Assembly (NCBI GenBank): GCA_964561545.1
Contig: CAZLQF010000007.1
Span: forward strand, 1 to 64,000
Source: CAZLQF01 sp964561545
GTDB taxonomy: Bacteria > Bacteroidota > Bacteroidia > CAILMK01 > CAYYUA01
DNA length: 64,000 bases
Reading direction: 5' to 3'
Part shown: positions 27,953 through 36,358 of the stretch, one piece after another
Position numbering within the stretch: the first letter of the stretch is position 1
How the letters are laid out: each line of letters opens with the position of its first letter
Translations under genes and position numbers: made by a program
Notes under the pieces: model-generated
The model's input: only the letters and a program-made list of their open reading frames with translations
The model's database searches: none
Told to the model about the DNA's origin: nothing

Positions 27953-29470
27953 ATGCTGAAAGATAGAAGAAGCGGGGTGCTGCTGCCCATCAACCACTTG
28001 CCTTCCATTTACGGGATGGGAGACCTCGGGCCCAAGGCTTATGAATTCGTGGATTTTTTGGCCGAATCAGGGCAGGGTTATTGGCAGGTTTTGCCACTTA
28101 ACCCAGTTGAAACCCAAAGGGAAAGCGGTTTTCAAGCACCTATTTCTGCATTTGCCATGGATACCATGTTGATTAGCCCCCAATTGCTATTTGATGAAGG
28201 TTATTTGGACCATCAGGATCTGGAGTTTGATGTAAGTTTTGCATCATCATACATTGATTATGGGGTAGTGAGCGCCTTTAAAAATCAAATCTTTGCCAAA
28301 GCTTACGATATATTCCGCGGAACTGCTGATCTGCAAGCCAAAGAGGATTTTGCCAGGTTTTGCTACCATCATAGGGCTTGGCTTGAGGATGATGCTCTTT
28401 ATGCAGCATTAAAAGAACATTACCAAAATGCAAATTGGTCTCAATGGCCTGAGCCGATTCGAGACCGCCAGGAAGAAGCTTTGGAAGCAATGCGAACAAA
28501 GCTGGAAAGCTCCGTTGAAAAACAGCAATTTCTTCAATACATATTGTTCCGTCAATGGGAAGCTTTAAAAGGTTATTGCCGGAACAAAGGCATTCGTATA
28601 TTGACGAGCTTACCCCACTTCATTGGCCATGAAAGTCCTGATGTTTGGTCAAACCCGCATTGTTTTAAGCTTGATAGCAACAAACAGCCTTATCAATTAG
28701 CCGTTAAACCTACCAATTATTATGACCATGCTGGTCGGAACTGGAGCTTGCCAGCTTATAATTGGGCGGCGCTTGAGCATGATGATTTTTCTTGGTGGAT
28801 GCAGCGGATTTACCACAACCTGCAGTTGTTCGATTGGGTGCAAATGGATAATTTTTGGGCATTTTCAACTTATTATGAAGTACCTGCGAGTAATGAAAAT
28901 CCCGGTAATGGTAACTGGGTTGATGTTCCCGGCTATCAATTTTTCCAAAGGCTGTATCAGGATTATGGCGAATTGCCTCTGATCGCAGGAAACGTTGATA
29001 AAAATCGGGAAGCGGTTCATGAGCTCAAGCAAGCCTTTAACATGCCTACCATCAAGGTATTGCAATTGGCATTTGATGATAACACGCCTTTACATGATCA
29101 CGCACCTCATAAACACGAACCTAATTGCATTGTTTACACAGGCACCCCATCGAATAAAACTATTGTAGAATGGTTTGAAAAGGAACTTGGTGGCAGTGGC
29201 CAAGAACGGTTGGCTTTTTATACCGACAAGAGCCTTGATAAATCCAACGTAACTGAGGCAATGCTTCACTTAGCCATGATGTCTGTGGGCAAATTGTGTA
29301 TTTTAAAGATGGAAGATTTATTAAACTTAGCCCCAAAAAACCAAATTGATGAAAACGTCGCATCTAATGAAAGGTGGCTATTAAGGTCTGATCAATTAAC
29401 CGCCCGTTTAAGGCAGCAACTCTACCAACTTACCCAAACTTATGGGCGGCTTGGCAGTCAACAACCATGA
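27953..29470 (+). CDS. 4-alpha-glucanotransferase homologue (GH77), catalytic residues replaced
   Basis: A 505-residue protein that is colinear over its full length with MalQ/amylomaltase (GH77): RRSGVLLPINHLPSIYGMGDLG, GYWQVLPLNP, ILFRQWEALKGYC, WSLPAYNWAAL, MPTIKVLQLAFDD and ALMHLAMMSV-type strings. The active site is altered. The nucleophile Asp299 remains, but its setting RIDHFRGF has become QMDNFWAF; the acid/base Glu of AEDLG is Gly346 (AGNVD); the transition-state Asp of GTHDNDT is Ser400 (GTPSNKT); GDMPI is TSLPH (218-222); GYxxSPYQ is ESGFQ. Without the Glu and second Asp it should not transfer glucans. No frameshift is present, so it seems selected as a pseudoenzyme, perhaps a carbohydrate-binding or regulatory protein. 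A start ATG with TAnnTTTG box fits. Confidence 0.85.
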   Translation: MLKDRRSGVLLPINHLPSIYGMGDLGPKAYEFVDFLAESGQGYWQVLPLNPVETQRESGFQAPISAFAMDTMLISPQLLFDEGYLDHQDLEFDVSFASSYIDYGVVSAFKNQIFAKAYDIFRGTADLQAKEDFARFCYHHRAWLEDDALYAALKEHYQNANWSQWPEPIRDRQEEALEAMRTKLESSVEKQQFLQYILFRQWEALKGYCRNKGIRILTSLPHFIGHESPDVWSNPHCFKLDSNKQPYQLAVKPTNYYDHAGRNWSLPAYNWAALEHDDFSWWMQRIYHNLQLFDWVQMDNFWAFSTYYEVPASNENPGNGNWVDVPGYQFFQRLYQDYGELPLIAGNVDKNREAVHELKQAFNMPTIKVLQLAFDDNTPLHDHAPHKHEPNCIVYTGTPSNKTIVEWFEKELGGSGQERLAFYTDKSLDKSNVTEAMLHLAMMSVGKLCILKMEDLLNLAPKNQIDENVASNERWLLRSDQLTARLRQQLYQLTQTYGRLGSQQP

Positions 29471-30042
29471 ATATTCAGCCTTAAGAAGAAAAGATACCGT
29501 TAAATTTGGTCCGCTTTGCCTGGAACCTTCATCATTGCCAATAGCCTTTTTAAATATCAAAACTGCTGCTATCTTGTTATTTAGGTTAATACCTTATGTT
29601 TATCATGGCACGGCATCCAATTCACTTTAAAAAGCTATTCTTTATCTATTCCTTTTAATTTTATGGAATACATGCTTTTTTACCGCTTAACCTTTTGTAT
29701 GAAGTTAAATGGGATTACGTATCTCTTTACGTAACTTTTTCACCAAAAATAAACTAAAATGATACTGGTAATAAAACCAAGTTCTTAGCGAATACTATCC
29801 GCCAAATTAATATTTAACTGTTTTTGTTAATAGGCGAGATGGTTTAAGAACAGGTCACGGTTTCTAAAATTAAGCACTTCTTATGCAGTGGTTACGGGCA
29901 TTGCTTCCTCTTTCCCACTAACGATTCCTTCCCAACCACTACTTTATGCTACCTTAAAACATTCACACATGGTTGTCAGTGAATCGAAGCTCCAACCAAT
30001 CATTTCATTTGCAACCCTTATTTTTGTTTGAAATTTTACGGC
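29471..30042. other. Intergenic stretch, no gene seen
   Basis: About 570 bases without a supportable gene. A short repeated TTACGTA/TTACGTAA pair (29715-29734) is present, and a promoter-like box lies at the right end before pyrD. Confidence 0.55.
30019..30026 (+). promoter_or_regulatory. TAnnTTTG -7 box upstream of pyrD
   Basis: TATTTTTG lies 16 bases before the pyrD ATG and matches the Bacteroidota -7 consensus. The -33 element is unclear. Confidence 0.35.
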
Positions 30043-31095
30043 ATGTCCATCTATTCCCTCATAAAACCCCTTTTGTTTAGCTTGCCTTCAGAAACTGCCC
30101 ATAACCTGACCCTAAAAATTTTAAAGCAAACACACCAAACACCATGGCTTTGGCGAATGGTTCCTAAAAGTTCTCATGCCAGAGATCCCAAACTCTCCAC
30201 CAAAGTAGCCGGACTTCAATTTCCCAACCCAATAGGGGTTGCTGCTGGTTTTGATAAAAATGCTGAGGTTTACCGTGAGATGGGCAATATGGGTTTTGGA
30301 TTTGTTGAAATTGGCACGGTTACCCCTCAACCCCAAGCAGGCAATCCAAAACCACGAATGTTCAGGATTACAAAGGATAACGCTTTAATCAATCGATTGG
30401 GATTTAACAATGAAGGTGTTTTAGAAATTAGTGCACGGCTTAATGATAAGCCAGAAAGCCTAATTGTGGGCGGTAACATTGGCAAAAACAAGAACACCCC
30501 CAATGAACGTGCTTCTGCAGATTACCTGTATACTTATGACCGGCTTTATCCCAAGGTAGATTATTTTACCCTTAACTTGAGCTCTCCCAATACACCTGGT
30601 CTACGAGAGTTACAAAACAAAGAAAATTTAAAGCGGGTGCTGACTGACGTCCAGGAAAACAATCAAAGGCAAACAATGCCCAAGCCGCTATTCTTAAAAA
30701 TAGCTCCTGATCTTACTGAGCCACAAATATTGGAAATATTGGAAATCATTAACGACCAAGCCATCAGTGGGATCATTGCTACCAATACTACGGTTAACAG
30801 AGAACACCTTCAAACCAGTCATCAAAAACTTCAAAAAATTGGCAGCGGGGGTTTGAGCGGTCAACCTTTGAAAGCCCCATCCACGAACGTTATCAAATTC
30901 ATCCGTGAAAGTACTGGGCCTCATTTGCCCATTATCGCATCGGGGGGAATTATGACGGCAGGGGATGCCCTGGAAAAATTTGAAGCCGGCGCCAACCTGA
31001 TACAGCTTTACACCGGCCTGGTTTATGAAGGACCGGCATTACTGAAAGTAATTTTAGATACCATGAGCAAAAGGACGGCTAACCTGCAACGATAG
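30043..31095 (+). CDS. pyrD: Dihydroorotate dehydrogenase (quinone), class 2
   Basis: A 350-residue class 2 DHODH of pyrimidine synthesis, FMN-dependent, membrane-associated and passing electrons to quinone. The N-terminal helical quinone-channel domain (SIYSLIKPLLFSLPSETAHNL) is the class 2 mark. Then come NPIGVAAGFDKNAEVYREM, GTVTPQPQAGNPKPRMFR, the catalytic-base serine region LNLSSPNTPGLRELQ and the FMN-phosphate loops (ASGGIM, LIQLYTGLVYEGP). The ATG at 30043 is preferred over a TTG five codons upstream because it begins at the family start. It appears monocistronic. Confidence 0.92.
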   Translation: MSIYSLIKPLLFSLPSETAHNLTLKILKQTHQTPWLWRMVPKSSHARDPKLSTKVAGLQFPNPIGVAAGFDKNAEVYREMGNMGFGFVEIGTVTPQPQAGNPKPRMFRITKDNALINRLGFNNEGVLEISARLNDKPESLIVGGNIGKNKNTPNERASADYLYTYDRLYPKVDYFTLNLSSPNTPGLRELQNKENLKRVLTDVQENNQRQTMPKPLFLKIAPDLTEPQILEILEIINDQAISGIIATNTTVNREHLQTSHQKLQKIGSGGLSGQPLKAPSTNVIKFIRESTGPHLPIIASGGIMTAGDALEKFEAGANLIQLYTGLVYEGPALLKVILDTMSKRTANLQR

Positions 31096-31498
31096 CGCTT
31101 AGATTTTAATATTCATCTGTAATAACTTTTAAATAGTAGAATATAATATTAGCTGGTAGAAAATTCAAAATTATTTCATTCTATCAAGTAAAAATTTATA
31201 AATCAGATCTTGTAAGCAATTAATATGCGCATTAATAAGACTTTCATGCGTTGTAGGTATTTTGTTGCTGCTAATTAAGTTTAAGCCGGTTTTTAGCCAA
31301 ATTAAACTACTTTGGCCTTAAAGGTAAAAGCAGAAATTGAAGGTGATCCTGGGACCCGCATTGGCAACAACAAAGTTGGTATGAACTTGATTTTCTGAAC
31401 CTTAAAAAGGGACAACAAGCCCACATTAAGAAAGGATGATTTTTCAGTCGGTTTGCTTACTTCACATTGTAAAAATTAGTTTTATTGTTGATACTACT
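31096..31498. other. Intergenic stretch between convergent pyrD and mutS2, nothing notable
   Basis: About 400 AT-rich bases with no gene, RNA or clear hairpin that I can support. Confidence 0.5.
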
Positions 31499-33913
31499 TC
31501 ACTCGTGGCTTAACTCAACGATCGTAATCCCCTCACCTCCGTAATCGGGGTTCTCATGGTAAGTATCTTTGACGAAATTGTATTTCTGCAGCATTTCTTT
31601 AATGGCGGACTTTAGGATGCCATTGCCTTTACCATGAAGAATCCTCAATTCATGCTGATTCAGTAATACGGCTTTATCCAGCTTATCTTCCACCTCCTTG
31701 AGCGCTTCATCCCTTCTCATACCGCGCACATCTATTTTAGCTTCAAAATTTTTGGCATACTTTGTATAATCTACATTCGTCTTGTTCACGCTATTAACCG
31801 GTTCCTCTTTATCTACTTTAACAAGGTCTTTTAAGGCTGCTTCGGTTTTAAGGTTGTCAAAAATGACCATGGCCTTGTTCTTCATAACCTTGTCCACCTT
31901 GCCATGCTTCGATCCGCCTTTCAATTTTACCCGATCCCCCTCAGCTAACTGGTTGGGATCTTGTTGCTTTTGGGTATTGGAGCGGTCCAAATTATCCTGG
32001 AGCTGGTTCACCTCATCTTCAAGGTATTTTCGTTGTTTTTGTATTTCCTTGCTTACCTTCTTGTGGGAAGCTTCTTTTTCCGCTTTCTCACTCTCCTTCC
32101 AATCCTTTACCAGTTTCTCAAATTTCTTATTAAGTTGATTGAGGTAATTCAAGGCATTTTCTTTGTTTTGAAGGAGGATCTGCTTTTTATTTTGCTCAAT
32201 ATCTTTAGACATCCGGTCATGTTTTTGCATTACAGCATCCAATTCCTTTTGCTTCTGGTTAAGCTGCCGGTCTTTTTCATTGGCTTTTTGTTTTTGTTCT
32301 TCCAGTTGTGCCAATAATTCATCAAATTCTTTAGCCTCGTGACCGGCTTTTTGCCTGGCATTCTCAAGCAATTCATCCGGAAAGCCAAGGTTGCGTGCAA
32401 TTTCAAAGGAATAGGAACTTCCGGGCTCCCCTATGGCTAATTGGTACGTAGGTTGTAAGGTGTCGCGATCAAAGATCATGGATCCGTTCTCCAAACCTTG
32501 AGTTTGGGCAGCCAACACCTTCAAATTGGAATAATGAGTGGTCACAATGCCGTAAGCTTTTTGATGATTTAGTTTTTCAAGAATACTTTCTGCTATAGGC
32601 CCGCCAAATTGAGGATCCGTCCCGGTTCCCATTTCATCCACCAGAACGAGGGTATGGGAATCGGCATGATCCGTGAAGTATTTTAAATTTTTTAAATGAG
32701 AGGTATAAGTACTGAGGTCGTTGTCAATCGATTGGTCATCCCCTATATCAATAAACAAATTTTCGAATACGCCCATCTGAGAACTACCATCTACAGGTAC
32801 TGGCATTCCAGCCTGGAACATTAATTGGATCAAACCTGCGGTTTTAAGGCACACAGATTTACCACCGGAATTTGGCCCGCTGATCACCAGGATGTTCTGA
32901 TCCTCCGCTAAATTGATATCAAGGGGTATGGTTACTTTACCTTCAGATGCATGTTGTAAATATAACAGCGGGTGGCGGGCTTGCACCAAGTTAAGGCAAG
33001 GCTCATCTTTTATTTTGGGAATGGCGCACTTCATTTCATTGGCCAGCAAGGCTTTTGCATGCAGTAAATCAAAAAATGCCAGCAAATGCTGGTAATCTTC
33101 GAGCATCCTCACATAAGGCCGTATGTCATCAGTAAGTTGCCTTAGGATGCGATAAACCTCATTCTTTTCTTCCTGCCGCAACTCAACAATCTCGTTGTTG
33201 ATCTCAAATATTTCACGCGGTTCGATGAAAAAAGTTTTACCGGTCGAGGATTCATCATGAATCACACCCCTGATGTTTCGTTTATGCTCCGAGGTAACGG
33301 CAAGCACCCGCCTTCCCTTTCGCACACTTTCTCCTTCATCACTCAACCATCCTTTTTTTAGGGCCTGATTTTTCACTTGATCAAAGGCATTGGCTAACTC
33401 GTGGTCCTTGGCTTTTATTCTTTTGCGCAACCGCTGCAGTTCATTGCTTACGCTTGAAAACACCTCCCCTTCTTTATCAATAACAGCCCCAATATTGCTT
33501 TGGAGGGCTGGCTCATGCGGCACCTCATCCACTGCCTTTTCAAGGTAAGGATAATTTCCGCTTGTTTTTTTAAAGTATTGGTGGATTTCTTTAATGGTGT
33601 AATTGGCCAAAAAAATCTTCTGAAATTCATGGGCCGGTAGCACGGAATTGGGGATGTAAAGCAAGCGAATGCTTTCATCAAGGTTGTAAAAGTTTTCGAC
33701 CGGAAACACTTCGGGAGCATTGAGGACTTCTTGCATTTCCGAAGTCTGTTGGAGCCTTATTTTGATTGCTTCTGTGTTGGTAACAAAGTCAATGCTATTC
33801 AAGGCTTTCAACCCCAGATCACTGAGGCATTTTTCTTTCAACAAATCATAAATCCTGTCGAATTCAAGTTTTTCGCGAATGTTTTGCGGATAAAACCTTA
33901 TCTGATTTTCCAA
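31499..33913 (-). CDS. mutS2: Endonuclease MutS2
   Basis: A MutS2 protein of about 804 residues. It holds the MutS core and lever helices, then an ABC-type ATPase with Walker A SGPNSGGKSVCLKT and Walker B LVLVDEMGTGTDP, a long coiled-coil region rich in Lys, Glu and Gln (LAQLEEQKQKANEKDRQLNQ), a KOW-like segment and a C-terminal Smr nuclease domain (KIDVRGMRRDEAL, LRILHGKGNGILKSAI). MutS2 counters recombination and, in some bacteria, rescues collided ribosomes. No ATG precedes the conserved start IRFYPQNIREKLEFDRI; a TTG ending at 33913 is the nearest plausible start and a TTG at 33949 is an alternative. Confidence 0.9.
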   Translation of the reverse strand: MENQIRFYPQNIREKLEFDRIYDLLKEKCLSDLGLKALNSIDFVTNTEAIKIRLQQTSEMQEVLNAPEVFPVENFYNLDESIRLLYIPNSVLPAHEFQKIFLANYTIKEIHQYFKKTSGNYPYLEKAVDEVPHEPALQSNIGAVIDKEGEVFSSVSNELQRLRKRIKAKDHELANAFDQVKNQALKKGWLSDEGESVRKGRRVLAVTSEHKRNIRGVIHDESSTGKTFFIEPREIFEINNEIVELRQEEKNEVYRILRQLTDDIRPYVRMLEDYQHLLAFFDLLHAKALLANEMKCAIPKIKDEPCLNLVQARHPLLYLQHASEGKVTIPLDINLAEDQNILVISGPNSGGKSVCLKTAGLIQLMFQAGMPVPVDGSSQMGVFENLFIDIGDDQSIDNDLSTYTSHLKNLKYFTDHADSHTLVLVDEMGTGTDPQFGGPIAESILEKLNHQKAYGIVTTHYSNLKVLAAQTQGLENGSMIFDRDTLQPTYQLAIGEPGSSYSFEIARNLGFPDELLENARQKAGHEAKEFDELLAQLEEQKQKANEKDRQLNQKQKELDAVMQKHDRMSKDIEQNKKQILLQNKENALNYLNQLNKKFEKLVKDWKESEKAEKEASHKKVSKEIQKQRKYLEDEVNQLQDNLDRSNTQKQQDPNQLAEGDRVKLKGGSKHGKVDKVMKNKAMVIFDNLKTEAALKDLVKVDKEEPVNSVNKTNVDYTKYAKNFEAKIDVRGMRRDEALKEVEDKLDKAVLLNQHELRILHGKGNGILKSAIKEMLQKYNFVKDTYHENPDYGGEGITIVELSHE

Positions 33914-33949
33914 AGAGGGCTTTTTTTTAATCAGTAAAAATACAAACAA

Positions 33950-34443
33950 AGATTTTGTTCGAAAAAACAGGAATTAAAGGATTCAAGAAATAACATTGGA
34001 ATAATGATGGTAATTAAGAGCCAGTTTGGATTTTGAATTGGCGTGGTAGTCCCGAGATCTAAATGCGCCTAATTCCCCTGGTCGGCCTAAAGGCCTCTCT
34101 GGGAATGAGGCGTATTTGCTTTATGATTGTTGGTGCCAATCCAAATATCTCTTATTGAAAACACCTCATCCTCGGCTATACCTTTTGGCGCGGCAACTTC
34201 CAAGCTTTAATCCAATTTAATAACTGTAAGAGCGGCCATGCCATACTTAATAAATTGGCGCAATGTACCCATTTTTAAAAATTTGATCATTCCCCGTATT
34301 TTGTTTGCTATTTGTCTATTGCCTGCCATTCTAACAATGGATCCTGGTAAGATTTTTATTTTAAGAATAAAGCACTGGCTTGAAAGGGTACGTTTTTATC
34401 TTTTACTTTATATTTGGCCCTTTTTAAATGCCTTAAAAAATAG
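33950..34443. other. Intergenic stretch between divergent mutS2 and symporter genes, with a large palindrome
   Basis: About 490 bases without a supportable gene. The main feature is the palindromic element at 34061-34117. A 73-codon plus-strand frame (34238-34459) was rejected: it has no family likeness and overlaps the symporter start. Confidence 0.5.
34061..34117. repeat. Long imperfect palindrome with nested hairpin
   Basis: The arms AAATGCGCCTAATTCCC (34061-34077) and GGGAATGAGGCGTATTT (34101-34117) match at 15 of 17 positions when one is reversed and complemented. Inside is a second perfect hairpin GGCCTAAAGGCC (34084-34095). The GC-rich arms stand out from the AT-rich surroundings. It may be a REP-like mobile palindrome. 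Only one copy was noticed in this window. Confidence 0.65.
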
Positions 34444-35910
34444 ATGCCCTCTACCTTAACCATCATCACCATTACGGTAGTGGTTTTGTATTTTGCTTTG
34501 CTGTTTGTTATAGCAAGGCTTACCACCCGTAAAAGCATTGACAACCAAACGTTTTTTCTTGCCAACCGGGAATCGCCATGGTATGTGGTAGCATTTGGCA
34601 TGGTGGGCACAACCTTTTCGGGCGTTACTTTCATATCTGTTCCAGGCTGGGTAGGTGCTACAGAATATTCCTACTTTCAAATGGTAATTGGGTACATCGC
34701 AGGTTATTCGGTCATTGCTCTTATCCTAATGCCATTGTATTACCGGCTCAACCTTACTTCTATTTACAGATACCTCCAGCAGCGGATTGGAGTAAGCAGT
34801 TATAAGACAGGCTCCGCATTTTTTCTTTTATCACGGTCCATTGGTGCTGCTTTTCGCCTGTATTTGATCGCCATAGTATTCCAGGTATTCGTATTCCGGG
34901 AGTTCAACATACCATTTTACATAGCGGTGCTTTTTACCTTATTATTGATCTGGATTTACACCCACCGCGGGGGCATTAAAACCATTGTATACACCGATAC
35001 CTTGCAAACAGCTTTAATGTTGTTTGCCCTCATCGTTAGCATTGGCTTTTTAACCAAGGACATGGGATTGAATTTTTCTAACACCATAGCCACCATCCAC
35101 CAAAGTGACTACAGCCAGCTCTTCTTTTGGGATTGGCGCAGTCCTGAATTTTTTCCCAAGCAGTTCTTAAGCGGAATGTTCATTGCCATTGTCATGACTG
35201 GGCTTGACCAAGATATGATGCAGAAAAACCTGAGCTGTGCCAACCTTAGAGCGGCTCAAAAAAACATGTTCTCATTTACCGTTATGTTGGTGATCGTAAA
35301 ATTTGTGTTCATTTCACTTGGGGCCCTGCTCTTCATTTACGCCAACCAAAATGGCATCACCATCCCTGAAAAAAGCGATTACCTCTATCCCCAGATCGCC
35401 TTTGATCATTTCCCGGTTTATGCAGGCGTTGTTTTTATTCTTGGCTTAACAGCCTCAGCCTATTCCAGTGCGGATTCCGCTTTAACGGCTTTGACTACTG
35501 CCTTTTGCGTGGATTTCCTGGGGTTTGAAGAAAAGCAAATCCATAATAACAAAAGAACGCGTTACATCGTACACCTATGCTTTACGTTCCTGATCTTTCT
35601 CATCATCATGTTTTTTCATTACCTGAATGATAAAAGCGTAATCAGCAAAATATTCCAGGCTGCCAGTTACACATACGGTCCGCTACTGGGCATGTTCAGT
35701 TTTGGTATTTTCATGAAAAAGATACCAATAGATCGCTATGTTCCCTTCATTTGCATCATCTCTCCTATCATAAGCTTCATCATGGATTATTACAGCAAAA
35801 CCCTGTTTGGCGGATATGAATTCAGCTTTGAACTTTTGCTTGTTAACGGGCTGATCACCTTTGCGGGCTTATATTTGATAAGCAATCGTAAGCACGAAAT
35901 CACCAATTAA
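34444..35910 (+). CDS. Sodium:solute symporter family protein
   Basis: A 488-residue SSS-family (TC 2.A.21) membrane transporter with about 13 hydrophobic helices. Visible family strings are NQTFFLANRESPWYVVAFGMVGTTFSGVTF in the first part, GWVGATEYSYFQM, and the core helix GLTASAYSSADSALTAL with its sodium-site serines. Such proteins move sugars, amino acids, pantothenate or similar molecules with sodium; this member cannot be assigned a substrate. The start at 34444 gives a first helix of usual length. It is followed by a weak hairpin and no other gene in the same direction. Confidence 0.85.
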   Translation: MPSTLTIITITVVVLYFALLFVIARLTTRKSIDNQTFFLANRESPWYVVAFGMVGTTFSGVTFISVPGWVGATEYSYFQMVIGYIAGYSVIALILMPLYYRLNLTSIYRYLQQRIGVSSYKTGSAFFLLSRSIGAAFRLYLIAIVFQVFVFREFNIPFYIAVLFTLLLIWIYTHRGGIKTIVYTDTLQTALMLFALIVSIGFLTKDMGLNFSNTIATIHQSDYSQLFFWDWRSPEFFPKQFLSGMFIAIVMTGLDQDMMQKNLSCANLRAAQKNMFSFTVMLVIVKFVFISLGALLFIYANQNGITIPEKSDYLYPQIAFDHFPVYAGVVFILGLTASAYSSADSALTALTTAFCVDFLGFEEKQIHNNKRTRYIVHLCFTFLIFLIIMFFHYLNDKSVISKIFQAASYTYGPLLGMFSFGIFMKKIPIDRYVPFICIISPIISFIMDYYSKTLFGGYEFSFELLLVNGLITFAGLYLISNRKHEITN

Positions 35911-36358
35911 TCCAACCGATTGACGGATTACCTAAAGAAAGGCATAACTAAGGTTTTTCAAACCAATTCAGTTTTACTGTCCAAAATTATTTTTGCTTGA
36001 TGTATACAAACCCAATGCTAAGTACATTGGGGCTTTTATGCATAGCGAGGAGACGGAGCACCCCTTATGGCTTGGAAGCATGAAACTTTTGGACCGCTTT
36101 TAAAAAATTTTTACTTGAATATCAGTATTTTAAAAAGCGTTATACAGGAACAGTGAGTAATTAATCAAAAGGTATTAAGCAAAAAGCAAATTTAGTAAAG
36201 GTCCTTTTTAGCTCGAGCTTAAAACCCAATGCCAAGCATATTAAACCCTTTAAGGTTAAAAATTATCCATTTATTACTACCTTATCACATGCCCATTTCA
36301 AAAAATTCCTCAAAAATAGCCACTCTTTAAGCTAGCAAAGAGCAACTTCAATGGTGAC
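35911..36358. other. Intergenic stretch between convergent genes, with a weak hairpin
   Basis: About 450 bases. CCCAATG (36011-36017) pairs with CATTGGG (36025-36031) before GCTTTTAT, a weak possible terminator for the symporter gene. Nothing else could be supported. Confidence 0.45.

Noticed and set aside
34238..34459. 73-codon plus-strand frame before the symporter gene
   Set aside because: Overlaps the symporter start, biased to Ile/Leu/Arg, no family likeness.
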